Positions 20,071 to 28,460 of a stretch of 64,000 nucleotides of DNA are shown one piece after another. The first letter of the stretch is position 1. Each line of letters begins with the position of its first letter. Origin of the DNA: Flavobacterium lacustre (GTDB lineage Bacteria; Bacteroidota; Bacteroidia; Flavobacteriales; Flavobacteriaceae); contig NZ_CP114882.2 in the NCBI RefSeq assembly GCF_027474525.2, positions 744,001 through 808,000 on the forward strand. Direction: 5' to 3'. The notes beneath the pieces are model-generated. The model was not told where the DNA came from. It worked only from the letters and a program-made list of their open reading frames with translations, and did no database searches. Both the position numbers and the translations under genes were made by a program.

Positions 20071-21069
20071 TTATTTTTTATCGTATGCCCATTTAAGGTA
20101 AATAGATCCCCAAGTGAATCCTCCACCAAAAGCAGCCAAAATAATGGTATCCCCTTTTTTGAATAAATGTTCAAAATCGTAAAGTACTAATGGTAAGGTT
20201 GCTGATGTTGTATTTCCGTATCTTTCTATATTCATTAAGACTTTTGAATCTTCTAGATTCATTCTACCGGCAGTTGCATCAATGATACGTTTGTTCGCTT
20301 GATGTGGAACTAACCAATTTACATCATCATTCGTTAAATTATTTCTTTTCAGAATTAATTCACTTGCATCAGCCATGTTGGTTACAGCATATTTAAAAAC
20401 TGTTTTACCATCTTGAATAATATTGTGTCTATTGTCTTTAACTGTTTCTAAACTTGTTGGAATCAAGGAACCTCCTGCAGGAATTTTAAGAAAATCACGA
20501 CCTACACCGTCACTTCTTAAATATTCATCTTGCAATCCTAAACCTTCATAATTAGGTTCAAACAAAGCTGCTCCGGCTCCGTCACCAAAAATAATACAAG
20601 TAGAACGGTCTGTATAATCTACAATAGAGGACATTTTATCGGCCCCTATCAGTAACACTTTTTTATATCTACCGGATTGTATGTAAGCTGCTGCAGTTGA
20701 CATTCCGTATAAAAAACTGGAACAAGCAGCTTGTAAATCGTATGCAAATGCATTTAAGGCACCTATTTCTGTGGCGACATAAACTCCTGTTGATGCTACT
20801 GGCATATCAGGTGTTGCGGTTGCCATTATTAATAAATCTATTTCTAAAGGATCAATATTTGCTTTAGCTAATAAATCTTGTGCGGCTTTTATAGCAAGAT
20901 AAGACGTGCCTTTGTCTTCATCTTTTAGAATTCTTCTTTCTTTAATTCCAGTACGAGAGGTAATCCACTCGTCATTGGTATCTACCATAGTTTCAAGAAC
21001 TTTGTTTGAAAGTACAAAGTCTGGAACGTATCCTCCAACAGCGGTAATTGCGGCTGTAATTGTATTCAT
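20071..21069 (-). CDS. fabH: Beta-ketoacyl-ACP synthase III
   Basis: The protein is 332 residues. It starts fatty-acid synthesis by condensing an acyl-CoA primer with malonyl-ACP. The catalytic triad is visible: Cys in LQAACSSFLYG, His in VPHQANKRI and Asn in YGNTTSATLPL. It lies upstream of accB and accC on the same strand. A terminator hairpin between rpmF and fabH (21192-21219) suggests that fabH-accBC can be transcribed apart from rpmF. Confidence 0.97.
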   Translation of the reverse strand: MNTITAAITAVGGYVPDFVLSNKVLETMVDTNDEWITSRTGIKERRILKDEDKGTSYLAIKAAQDLLAKANIDPLEIDLLIMATATPDMPVASTGVYVATEIGALNAFAYDLQAACSSFLYGMSTAAAYIQSGRYKKVLLIGADKMSSIVDYTDRSTCIIFGDGAGAALFEPNYEGLGLQDEYLRSDGVGRDFLKIPAGGSLIPTSLETVKDNRHNIIQDGKTVFKYAVTNMADASELILKRNNLTNDDVNWLVPHQANKRIIDATAGRMNLEDSKVLMNIERYGNTTSATLPLVLYDFEHLFKKGDTIILAAFGGGFTWGSIYLKWAYDKK

Positions 21070-21191
21070 TTTATCCGATTATTTCTTATCAAATGCCAGC
21101 ATTTGAAAAATTTTTAAAAGACTTGAAAATTACAAAAAAAATTCTAAATCTATTGTTTTAGAACTTCTTATTTGACGGAAATTATAAACAA

Positions 21192-21219
21192 CAAAAAAAA
21201 CTCTCACATGGTGAGAGTT
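21192..21219 (-). terminator. Terminator between rpmF and fabH
   Basis: AACTCTCAC and GTGAGAGTT form a 9-bp stem around a 3-base loop. An A-run on the left gives a U-run in the minus-strand transcript. It would stop or attenuate transcription after rpmF. Confidence 0.75.
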
Positions 21220-21242
21220 CTAATATCATTTACAAAAATGCA

Positions 21243-21437
21243 TTAAGCAACAGCTACAGATTTATCTATAACAACTTGCCCTCTGTAATACATTTTACCT
21301 TCATGCCAGTAAGCTCTGTGGTATAAATGCGCTTCTCCTGTAATAGGACAAGTAGCGATTTGTGCTACAGTTGCTTTGTAATGTGTTCTTCTCTTATCTC
21401 TTCTTGTTTTCGAGATTTTTCTCTTAGGATGTGCCAT
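21243..21437 (-). CDS. rpmF: 50S ribosomal protein L32
   Basis: The protein is 64 residues. It begins [20 protein letters not shown], the standard L32 start after Met removal. Only one Cys is present ([12 protein letters not shown]), so this is a form without a full four-Cys zinc ribbon. It lies 9 bp after the DUF177 gene. The DUF177-rpmF-fabH order is widely conserved in bacteria. Confidence 0.98.
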   Translation of the reverse strand: MAHPKRKISKTRRDKRRTHYKATVAQIATCPITGEAHLYHRAYWHEGKMYYRGQVVIDKSVAVA

Positions 21438-21446
21438 TTTACTATA

Positions 21447-21989
21447 TTATTTATCCGTTAATAGTTGCTTTAATTTGTCCCAACGCGGGTCAATATTCTC
21501 TTCTTTTTTAATCTCTTTTTTTTGTTCTTTTATGGTTAGCTCATTCAACTTTGCCAAAGCTTCTGTTTTTAAACTTCCGTCTTTGATTCCTGGATGAACT
21601 CTTCTCAGAGGGACAGAAAGCACAATCATTTCATAGATATATTGTGCAATATCTACTTCAAATTCGCCATGAGGCAAAATAAGCAATTCTTCATTATCAT
21701 TATTATAAGTCTCTCCAAATCTAACAATTAATTTCATTTTGCTTTTTATTGGCAAATCAAAATCTTCACTTGTAAGATCACAAGGCACATTTACAGTTCC
21801 TTTGTGTTTGAAACTCAATTCTAACATCGTGCTTTTTTTCTCTAAAACCACATTTACTTTGATGTCAGAATTTTGAAATTCGTGATAATCAAAGATTTCA
21901 AAGAACGCGTTACTTACTTGATATTCAAAATGATGTTTTCCTAGCTTTAATCCTACGAATGGAATTAAATATTCTTTTGTCTTATTCAT
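21447..21989 (-). CDS. YceD/DUF177-family protein
   Basis: The protein is 180 residues. It has the DUF177 pattern of a central region LPCDLTSEDFDLPIKSK-like (here NVPCDLTSEDFDLPI) and a C-terminal PLRRVHPGIKDG segment. The C-terminus is Lys-rich and ends DPRWDKLKQLL, typical of the family. It is immediately upstream of rpmF. Members have been linked to large-subunit rRNA or ribosome assembly in other organisms. The precise role here is not known. A TATCTTTG -7-like element lies about 45 bp upstream (minus strand, 22040-22033). Confidence 0.88.
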   Translation of the reverse strand: MNKTKEYLIPFVGLKLGKHHFEYQVSNAFFEIFDYHEFQNSDIKVNVVLEKKSTMLELSFKHKGTVNVPCDLTSEDFDLPIKSKMKLIVRFGETYNNDNEELLILPHGEFEVDIAQYIYEMIVLSVPLRRVHPGIKDGSLKTEALAKLNELTIKEQKKEIKKEENIDPRWDKLKQLLTDK

Positions 21990-22083
21990 TTCAACAACAT
22001 TTTTCCCTATTTCGAATTATCGTAACGGGGTGCAAAGATATAAAATTATTATAAATCTAATAATGTTATTATCCTTTTTTTGT

Positions 22084-23133
22084 TCATAACTGTTTTTCTT
22101 TTGTTTTCAAGGGTTTTTGACTGATTTCTGCGTACTGATTTCTGGAATGATAGATATCTATTGCCAAATAAACTGCTTCTTTGAACGAATTATAATCTGC
22201 AATACCTTTTCCCGCTATATCATAAGCCGTTCCGTGATCAGGCGAAGTTCTGATTTTGCTCAAACCTGCTGTATAATTCACTCCTTTTCCAAAGGACAAT
22301 GTTTTAAACGGAATCAATCCTTGGTCGTGATATGTGGCAATAATTGCATCGTATTTCTCATATTGATTGCTTCCAAAAAAACCATCTGCCGCAAAAGGAC
22401 CAAAAACCAACGTTCCTTTTTCAAATATTTTTTTTAATGCCGGTTTTAATATCACATCATCTTCAGTTCCTATTACTCCTCCGTCTCCACAATGTGGATT
22501 TAATCCTAAAACAGCAATTTTTGGCTTATTAATGCTAAAATCCTGAATTAAACACTGTTTAACCGTTTCAATTTTTTGCTTAATCAAATCTTCTGTAAGA
22601 TGAGACGCAACTTCATTTAAGGGTATATGATCTGTCAACAATCCTACTCTTAAATTGTCCTGAACCATTAACATCAGCGCATTACCTTCTAATTCTTGAT
22701 CTAAATAATCCGTATGACCAGGAAATTTAAAAGAATCCGACTGAATATTATATTTATTTATAGGCGCTGTTACAAGTACATCTACAATACCTTCTTTAAG
22801 CGCCTTGGTAGCTGCAACAAAAGATTTCACCGCATACTCCCCTACTTTATCATTATTCTCTCCCGGATTTAAATCAACTCCTTCTTTCCAAAGATTGAAA
22901 ACATTTATTTTTCCCGGCAAAATCTGATCTAATTTATCAATACCATGCAAAACCGAAGTCGACTCAAAACTTTTTTTTATGAAAGACATTATTTTCACAT
23001 TTGCAAAAATAACTGGAGTACATAATTCTAACATACGAGAATCCTCGAATGTTTTTAGTACTACTTCGCTTCCAATACCGTTTAAATCTCCTATCGAAAT
23101 TCCAACTATTATATTTTCTGCCTTTTTCATCAT
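22084..23133 (-). CDS. pdxA: 4-hydroxythreonine-4-phosphate dehydrogenase
   Basis: The protein is 349 residues. It oxidises 4-phosphohydroxy-L-threonine in the DXP-dependent pyridoxal phosphate pathway. It shows ISIGDLNGIGSEV at the N-terminus, APINK, PGHTDYL with a metal-ligand His, LNPHCGDGG, and YHDQGLIPFK with further metal ligands. It heads the minus-strand run towards DUF177 and rpmF, with about 94 bp between. The gap carries a likely separate promoter for DUF177. It is divergent from ribE, and a CAAATTTA (minus TAAATTTG) lies in the shared 57-bp gap. Confidence 0.96.
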   Translation of the reverse strand: MMKKAENIIVGISIGDLNGIGSEVVLKTFEDSRMLELCTPVIFANVKIMSFIKKSFESTSVLHGIDKLDQILPGKINVFNLWKEGVDLNPGENNDKVGEYAVKSFVAATKALKEGIVDVLVTAPINKYNIQSDSFKFPGHTDYLDQELEGNALMLMVQDNLRVGLLTDHIPLNEVASHLTEDLIKQKIETVKQCLIQDFSINKPKIAVLGLNPHCGDGGVIGTEDDVILKPALKKIFEKGTLVFGPFAADGFFGSNQYEKYDAIIATYHDQGLIPFKTLSFGKGVNYTAGLSKIRTSPDHGTAYDIAGKGIADYNSFKEAVYLAIDIYHSRNQYAEISQKPLKTKEKQL

Positions 23134-23190
23134 GTCCTCACGTTATTTATTGCTAATTTTGAATGCAAATTTAGTAAAATAAAATAAGAA

Positions 23191-23778
23191 ATGTTTACAG
23201 GAATCATAGAAACACTTGGTACAGTCCAAGAAATAAAGAAAGACAAAGATAATATTCATCTTACGATTGATTCATCAATTACAGACGAGCTTCAAATTGA
23301 CCAAAGCGTAGCCCATAACGGTATTTGCTTAACCGTTGTAGCCATAAATGATTCTTCATATACTGTAACCGCAATTGGTGAAACGATAAAAAAAACAAAT
23401 ATTTCCTACTGGAAAACCGGCGATCAAATCAACCTTGAAAGAGCAATGAAATTAGGTGACCGTCTTGATGGTCATATTGTACAGGGACATGTAGATCAAA
23501 TTGGGACTTGTATCGCGACTGATGAAGCAAACGGAAGTTGGCATTATACTTTTGAATACGACGAATCACTCCATAATATAACTATCGAAAAAGGCTCTAT
23601 AACCGTAAATGGAGTTAGCTTAACAGTAGTAAACTCTAAGAAAAATGAATTTAGCGTAGCTATCATTCCTTATACTTTTGAGCACACTAATTTTAAAAAT
23701 TTCGAAGTAGGAACAAAAGTAAATCTGGAATTTGATGTAATCGGCAAATACGTTTCTCGCTTATACAACAACAAATAG
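23191..23778 (+). CDS. ribE: Riboflavin synthase alpha subunit
   Basis: The protein is 195 residues. It dismutates two 6,7-dimethyl-8-ribityllumazine molecules to riboflavin. It has the two lumazine-binding repeats. The first starts MFTGIIETLGTV and includes NGICLTV, and the second contains GHIVQGHVDQ and NGVSLTVV. It is a single-gene unit ending in a strong bidirectional hairpin. No FMN riboswitch was recognised in the short 57-bp upstream region. Confidence 0.97.
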   Translation: MFTGIIETLGTVQEIKKDKDNIHLTIDSSITDELQIDQSVAHNGICLTVVAINDSSYTVTAIGETIKKTNISYWKTGDQINLERAMKLGDRLDGHIVQGHVDQIGTCIATDEANGSWHYTFEYDESLHNITIEKGSITVNGVSLTVVNSKKNEFSVAIIPYTFEHTNFKNFEVGTKVNLEFDVIGKYVSRLYNNK

Positions 23779-23791
23779 CATTTTATTGATT

Positions 23792-23830
23792 AAAACAAAA
23801 AACTCCAATTAAATTGGAGTTTTTTGTTTT
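23792..23830. terminator. Bidirectional terminator between ribE and a small convergent gene
   Basis: A long stem (AAAACAAAAAACTCCAAT with its complement) has a 3-base loop and T-runs on both strands. The stop codon of the convergent 86-residue gene (23809-23811) lies inside the stem. Confidence 0.88.
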
Positions 23831-24069
23831 AATTTATTTTTACATATAATATATATACCAAATGACACTGATATTACTATAGCCAACAATAAAGAATCAT
23901 CTATTGGAACAGCAGGAATTGTATTACCGGGCGGAGGCGGAGGTGGTTCTTCTTGAGCTTTTGCAGAATACACAAAGCCAAAAAGAAAAAGAATCAAAAT
24001 GAAAATTTTTACTTTTTTCAGAACCAATAAATAAAATTCTTTTTTCAAACTATGCATAGCTGTTTTCAA
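23809..24069 (-). CDS. Small proline-rich secreted/membrane protein of unknown function
   Basis: The protein is 86 residues. An N-terminal signal or membrane segment ends at SAKAQ and is followed by EEPPPPPPGNTIPAVPIDD. A second hydrophobic segment (LLLAIVISVSFGIYIICK) and a basic tail close it. From memory, small flavobacterial proteins with a signal, a PPG-PIDD motif and a C-terminal helix are common and uncharacterised. The start could be Met1 or Met5. The convergent terminator overlaps its 3' end. No function is assigned. Confidence 0.7.
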   Translation of the reverse strand: MKTAMHSLKKEFYLLVLKKVKIFILILFLFGFVYSAKAQEEPPPPPPGNTIPAVPIDDSLLLAIVISVSFGIYIICKNKLKQKTPI

Positions 24070-24245
24070 AATAACGGTATAAAATTAATATTTATATCTA
24101 ATAAAAACAACAAACATTGTTGCAAAACATACATTTCGGACGAAATACACTTTTTATACGACGTAAAACTTATTCTTATCTTTTTTTTAGAATACTAAAT
24201 CTAACTTATTAAGCAAAAAAAACTAATATTTAGTCTACAAAATAA

Positions 24246-24280
24246 AAAAGCCTTACAAACGCATTGTTTATAAGGCTTTT
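24246..24280 (-). terminator. Terminator of the tRNA gene
   Basis: AAAAGCCTTA (24246-24255) pairs with TAAGGCTTTT (24271-24280), with an inner AAAC/GTTT pairing. The A-run on the left gives U residues in the minus-strand transcript, 14 bp past the tRNA. Confidence 0.75.
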
Positions 24281-24293
24281 TAAACTTAAAATG

Positions 24294-24367
24294 TGGTCCC
24301 ACCTGGGCTCGAACCAGGGACCACCTGATTATGAGTCAGGTGCTCTAACCAGCTGAGCTATAGGACC
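24294..24367 (-). tRNA. tRNA with CAU anticodon (elongator Met, or Ile2)
   Basis: The 74-nt sequence folds into a standard cloverleaf. The acceptor is GGTCCTA with TGGGACC, and the D arm is GCTC-AGCTGGTTA-GAGC. The anticodon arm is CCTGA-CTCATAA-TCAGG and the T arm is CCTGG-TTCGAGC-CCAGG. The anticodon is CAT. CCA is not encoded. The acceptor starts with a paired G, so it is not the initiator. Elongator Met and TilS-modified Ile2 cannot be separated here without comparison. Confidence 0.97.
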
Positions 24368-24514
24368 GGTTAAGAGTTTGCAATATTACTACTATTTTTT
24401 ATTTACTACAACTATTTTTGAAACAGATTTTATCATAATAGCACTTATCTGGTTTCTAAAAAAAGAAACAGCCTGATTATTAAGATGCTATTTAAACCAA
24501 GTGATCAAAAAAAA

Positions 24515-24916
24515 TTATTTTATTTCCTGACACAATTCAATTAAAACTCCATTCGTGCTTTTTGGATGCAAAAAAGCCACCAACTTATTATCTGCTCCTA
24601 TTTTAGGCTCTTCATTTAAAACAATAAACCCTTCATTTTTTAATCGTTTTATTTCCGATACTATATCCTCTACTGCAAAAGCAATATGATGAATTCCTTC
24701 TCCTTTTTTCTCTATAAATTTGGCAATTGGACTTTCGGGATTTGTAGCTGCCAAAAGCTCTATTTTATTTGGTCCGTTATGAAAAAAAGAAGTAATGACC
24801 CCTTCACTTTGAACTTCTTCAAATTTATATGCCGGTGCTCCAAAAAGCTTTTCAAACAACTCATTTGAAACATCCAAGTCTTTTACGGCTATTCCTATAT
24901 GTTCTATTTTTTTCAT
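24515..24916 (-). CDS. mce: Methylmalonyl-CoA epimerase
   Basis: The protein is 133 residues of the vicinal oxygen chelate superfamily. It interconverts the (R) and (S) forms of methylmalonyl-CoA. It begins KKIEHIGIAVKDLD with the first metal His, contains KIELLAAT, GEGIHHIAFAVEDI with the second His, and ends GVLIELCQEIK with the metal Glu. Length and motifs match the epimerase rather than a generic glyoxalase. It is monocistronic here; the mutase genes are not in the window. Confidence 0.93.
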   Translation of the reverse strand: MKKIEHIGIAVKDLDVSNELFEKLFGAPAYKFEEVQSEGVITSFFHNGPNKIELLAATNPESPIAKFIEKKGEGIHHIAFAVEDIVSEIKRLKNEGFIVLNEEPKIGADNKLVAFLHPKSTNGVLIELCQEIK

Positions 24917-25105
24917 TTTTTATACATTTACATTATCCGACACTATTCTTTATCTATTTATTTCCGAAATCAAATACCAAACTTATTTATCAAAGGTAAA
25001 ATATTTAGAAATCCAAGCCCCTAAATAGCTCACAATATTTCGATAAAAAGTTTCGATTACAGTAAATATAATTGTTATTTTGTGAAAACTAATTTCTGAT
25101 TTGTT

Positions 25106-26764
25106 ATGTTGAAAAACAATTTTAAATATATTACTTTAATGCTGCTTTTAGTTGTGATTGGTTGTGCCAAAAGAGGAAGCATCACAGGGGGTTTAAAAGA
25201 CACTATTGCTCCGGTTTTGAAAACGAGTTTCCCTAAAAATTTCAACACTAACTTTAAAGGAAGTGAAATCAAATTAACTTTTGACGAATACATTAAGTTG
25301 AAAGACCTGAAAAAACAGCTTATCATTTCACCTCCAATGAAAAATGAGCCTTTGATTACCCCAACAACATCAAGTAAGTACATCGATATAAAAATCAACG
25401 ACACGTTACAACCTAACACAACGTATAGTTTTAATTTTGGACAAAGTATAACGGATAATAATGAAGGAAATCCGTATAACCAATTCAAATATATTTTCTC
25501 AACTGGTGATTATATCGATTCACTTGCCATTGGGGGCAGAGTAAAAGACGCTTACAACAAAGAAGTCGAATCTTTTGTTTCGGTTATGCTTTATGAAGTA
25601 AACAACGCTTTTAAAGATTCTGTAGTGTACACCGATATGCCTCGGTATGTAACCAACACCTTAGACAGTTTAAAAACCTTTCGATTAGAGAATCTAAAAG
25701 CTGGAAAATATCTGCTTGTAGCGATGAAAGACCGCAACAATAATAATAAATTTAATCCTAAAACAGATAAAATTGGGTTTAATAAACAGTTCATAAACGT
25801 ACCAAATGATACCGTTTTTGAATTAGAATTATTCCAAGAAGTACTTCCGTTTAAAACATACAAACCAAGTCAAGTCTCTGGAAATCGATTACTAATGGGA
25901 TACGACGGTAATTTAAAACATCCAAACGCAAAACCAAAGATCACTTTAAAAAACAATGGCGAAATCTTGTCGACAATTGTTACTCAATTACAGAAAAAAG
26001 ATTCTTTACAAATATGGTATAAGCCACTAAAAGTTGATTCTTTAGCCATTGCTGTAGATGCTGATAAATACCACCAAGACTTCAATTTAAAGATTAAAGA
26101 TCAGAAAAAAGACAGTTTAAAAATAACCGCTGTTCAAAGTGGAACTTTAAATTTCAGAGAGCGTTTTACTTTAGAAACCGCCACACCATTAGTTCGTTTT
26201 GATAATTCTAAAATTAAGCTGACTAATACTGTCGAAGCCATCGTACCTTTTACAACAGAATACGATGAATTTAATCAATTGTTGTATTTTGATTTCAAAA
26301 AAGAACCTTCTCAAAAGTACACGTTTACAATTTTACCCGAAGCACTGACTGATTTCTATGAAAAATCTAACGACACCTTGGTTTTTAAAACAAATACGAA
26401 AAGCGAATCTGATTATGGGAATCTCGTTGTCAATTTAGAGAAAGTAAAACATTTTCCGGTTATTATTGAGCTCACAAACGCCAAAGGAGAGGTTTTAGCT
26501 TCAGAATACTCCGAAAGTAACTCTAAAGTTGATTTTAAATACCTAACACCCGCCTTATTTACTTTACGCGCTATATATGACGAAAATAAAAACAAAGTCT
26601 ACGATTCCGGTAATTATTTAGAGAAAAAATATTCAGAAGAAGTCATTTATTTTTCTAAAGAAATTGATGTCAGAGCAAATTGGGAAGTCGAACAACCTTT
26701 TGATTTGAGCATTCCTTATACTCCGGAACCAAAAAAGAAAGTGACTGAAAAAAAGAAAAAGTAA
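25106..26764 (+). CDS. Ig-like domain (Big_5) lipoprotein, flavobacterial type
   Basis: The protein is 552 residues. The signal ends at a lipobox (LVVIGC, Cys20) followed by AKRGSITGGLKDTIAPVL. The first about 110 residues look like a bacterial Ig-like domain (SEIKLTFDEYIKLKDL). Later segments are beta-rich with DKIGF and DENKNKVYD, the latter resembling a Ca-binding-like loop. The C-terminus is Lys-rich. Proteins of this architecture are common in flavobacteria and have no settled role. It may be a surface or periplasmic structural protein. Confidence 0.8.
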   Translation: MLKNNFKYITLMLLLVVIGCAKRGSITGGLKDTIAPVLKTSFPKNFNTNFKGSEIKLTFDEYIKLKDLKKQLIISPPMKNEPLITPTTSSKYIDIKINDTLQPNTTYSFNFGQSITDNNEGNPYNQFKYIFSTGDYIDSLAIGGRVKDAYNKEVESFVSVMLYEVNNAFKDSVVYTDMPRYVTNTLDSLKTFRLENLKAGKYLLVAMKDRNNNNKFNPKTDKIGFNKQFINVPNDTVFELELFQEVLPFKTYKPSQVSGNRLLMGYDGNLKHPNAKPKITLKNNGEILSTIVTQLQKKDSLQIWYKPLKVDSLAIAVDADKYHQDFNLKIKDQKKDSLKITAVQSGTLNFRERFTLETATPLVRFDNSKIKLTNTVEAIVPFTTEYDEFNQLLYFDFKKEPSQKYTFTILPEALTDFYEKSNDTLVFKTNTKSESDYGNLVVNLEKVKHFPVIIELTNAKGEVLASEYSESNSKVDFKYLTPALFTLRAIYDENKNKVYDSGNYLEKKYSEEVIYFSKEIDVRANWEVEQPFDLSIPYTPEPKKKVTEKKKK

Positions 26765-26765
26765 A

Positions 26766-27533
26766 TTAAATTTTTATTTCAAAAGAATCTCTGTCATTAA
26801 GAAAACCAAGTTTATTTCTGGCGTTATTCATCTTTTCTTTGTCGAATTCTACAATAAAAACACCATCGATTTCCTGAGGCTCAAGGATATAATTACCCAA
26901 AAAATCAACTGCTTGCGAATGACCAACATATTCTAGGTTAGCATTATCAACACCATTTCTATTGACACCAATGGTGTAACACATGTTTTCTACCGACCTT
27001 GCTTTTATCAAAATATCCCAAGCATTAATTCTCGGCTTTGGCCAATTGGCAACGTAAAGCAGTAAGTCGTAATTTTCGATATTTCGGGCAAAAACAGGAA
27101 AGCGCAAATCGTAACACACTAAAGGACAGATTTTCCAGCCCAAATAATCAACAATCAGTTTTTGAGTTCCGCTCGTGTAAACTTTATCTTCTCCGGCCAA
27201 AGTAAATAGGTGTCTTTTATCGTAAAACTGAATCTCTCCCGATGGAAAAACGAAAACTAATCTGTTGTAAAAATTATTATTTTCAGCTATAATTAAACTC
27301 CCAATAATTGCTGTTTTTTTGGCTTTAGCCAAAGATTGAAGCCAACCCATAGTTTTACCATCCATTGCCTCAGCAACAGTTTCAGGATTCATCGTAAAAC
27401 CTGTAGTAAACATTTCCGGAAGCACAATTAAATCTATGCTTTCTGAAATAGCATTTATTTTCTGTTCAAAATAATTTCTATTTGCCTCCGGATTTTCCCA
27501 GATTATTTCGGATTGGATTAATGCTGTTTTCAT
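26766..27533 (-). CDS. Nitrilase-superfamily amidase (omega-amidase, YafV/Nit2-like)
   Basis: The protein is 255 residues. The nitrilase triad is visible: Glu in LPEMFTTGF, Lys in FYDKRHLF and Cys in PLVCYDLRFP. GFTMN and WAKPRIxxW-like (NWPKPRINAWDILIKARS) segments point to the YafV/omega-amidase branch. That branch hydrolyses 2-oxoglutaramate or 2-oxosuccinamate in metabolite repair. It converges on the Ig-like gene, with only 1 bp between the two stops. A TAAATTTG -7 element (27553-27546, minus) lies just upstream. Confidence 0.88.
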   Translation of the reverse strand: MKTALIQSEIIWENPEANRNYFEQKINAISESIDLIVLPEMFTTGFTMNPETVAEAMDGKTMGWLQSLAKAKKTAIIGSLIIAENNNFYNRLVFVFPSGEIQFYDKRHLFTLAGEDKVYTSGTQKLIVDYLGWKICPLVCYDLRFPVFARNIENYDLLLYVANWPKPRINAWDILIKARSVENMCYTIGVNRNGVDNANLEYVGHSQAVDFLGNYILEPQEIDGVFIVEFDKEKMNNARNKLGFLNDRDSFEIKI

Positions 27534-27582
27534 AAACTAAAATTACAAATTTATTGGTACTTAACCTTGTTTTGAAAAACAA

Positions 27583-27612
27583 AAAACGCATTCAAATAAA
27601 TGAATGCGTTTT
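27583..27612. terminator. Terminator of the sdh operon
   Basis: AAAACGCATTCA and TGAATGCGTTTT form a perfect 12-bp stem around a 6-base loop. The A-run on the left terminates minus-strand sdhB transcripts. Confidence 0.85.
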
Positions 27613-27637
27613 ATTATAATGGATTCTATTTTTGAAT

Positions 27638-28384
27638 CTATCCTTTCAAACTTGCCGATAAATATTCTCTGTTCATACGAGCAATGTTTTCAAGAGAAAT
27701 TCCTTTAGGACATTCTACTTCGCAAGCACCAGTATTGGTACAGTTTCCGAAACCTTCAGCATCCATTTGGTTTACCATATTCAAAACGCGGTCAGTAGCT
27801 TCAATTTTACCTTGAGGCAATAACGCGAATTGAGACACTTTGGCTGCTACGAATAACATAGCCGAAGAGTTTTTACATGTAGCAACACATGCACCACAAC
27901 CAATACAAGTAGCCGCATCAAAAGCTCTGTCAGCATCATGTTTTGGAATTGGAATTGTATTAGCATCAACTGGATTTCCAGATGTATTTACAGATATAAA
28001 TCCTCCTGCATGTTGTATTCTGTCAAAAGAACTTCTGTCAACCACTAAATCTTTGATTACAGGGAAAGCTTTAGCTCTAAATGGCTCGATAAAGATAACA
28101 TCTCCGTCTTTGAACATACGCATGTGCAATTGACAAGTTGGTATCCCTCTATCCGGTCCGTGTGCTTCTCCGTTGATAAATAAAGAACAAGTTCCGCAAA
28201 TTCCTTCACGACAATCGTGATCAAAAGATACCGGCTCTTCTCCTTTGTTGATTAATCCTTCGTTAAGAACATCAAGCATCTCTAAGAAAGACATATCTCC
28301 TTCAATTCCATCTAATGGGTATTCAACAATTTTCCCCTCTGCTTTGGCATTTTTTTGACGCCATATTTTTAATGTAAGTTTCAT
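27638..28384 (-). CDS. sdhB: Succinate dehydrogenase / fumarate reductase iron-sulfur subunit
   Basis: The protein is 248 residues. It carries electrons from SdhA to the membrane subunit. Cysteine clusters are visible in order: CREGICGTC with the following C for the 2Fe-2S centre, then [11 protein letters not shown] and [12 protein letters not shown] for the 4Fe-4S and 3Fe-4S centres. It is the last gene of sdhC-sdhA-sdhB. A 76-bp gap with a repeat hairpin separates it from sdhA. Confidence 0.98.
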   Translation of the reverse strand: MKLTLKIWRQKNAKAEGKIVEYPLDGIEGDMSFLEMLDVLNEGLINKGEEPVSFDHDCREGICGTCSLFINGEAHGPDRGIPTCQLHMRMFKDGDVIFIEPFRAKAFPVIKDLVVDRSSFDRIQHAGGFISVNTSGNPVDANTIPIPKHDADRAFDAATCIGCGACVATCKNSSAMLFVAAKVSQFALLPQGKIEATDRVLNMVNQMDAEGFGNCTNTGACEVECPKGISLENIARMNREYLSASLKG

Positions 28385-28400
28385 ATTTTTTAGTTTGAAA

Positions 28401-28440
28401 GTCTTAAAGTCGAAAGTCGAAAGTCATTTGACTTTAAGAC
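28401..28440. repeat. Direct and inverted repeat between sdhA and sdhB
   Basis: GTCTTAAAGTC (28401-28411) is the exact inverse complement of GACTTTAAGAC (28430-28440). Between and around them AAAGTC(G) is repeated. The hairpin lies inside an operon and has no U-run, so it may affect mRNA processing or be a dispersed repeat. Confidence 0.65.
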
Positions 28441-28460
28441 ATTTGACCTTTGACTAATTT

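Noticed and set aside
24120..24240. Possible small RNA upstream of the tRNA terminator
   Set aside because: Only AT-rich sequence without a stable fold or promoter was seen.
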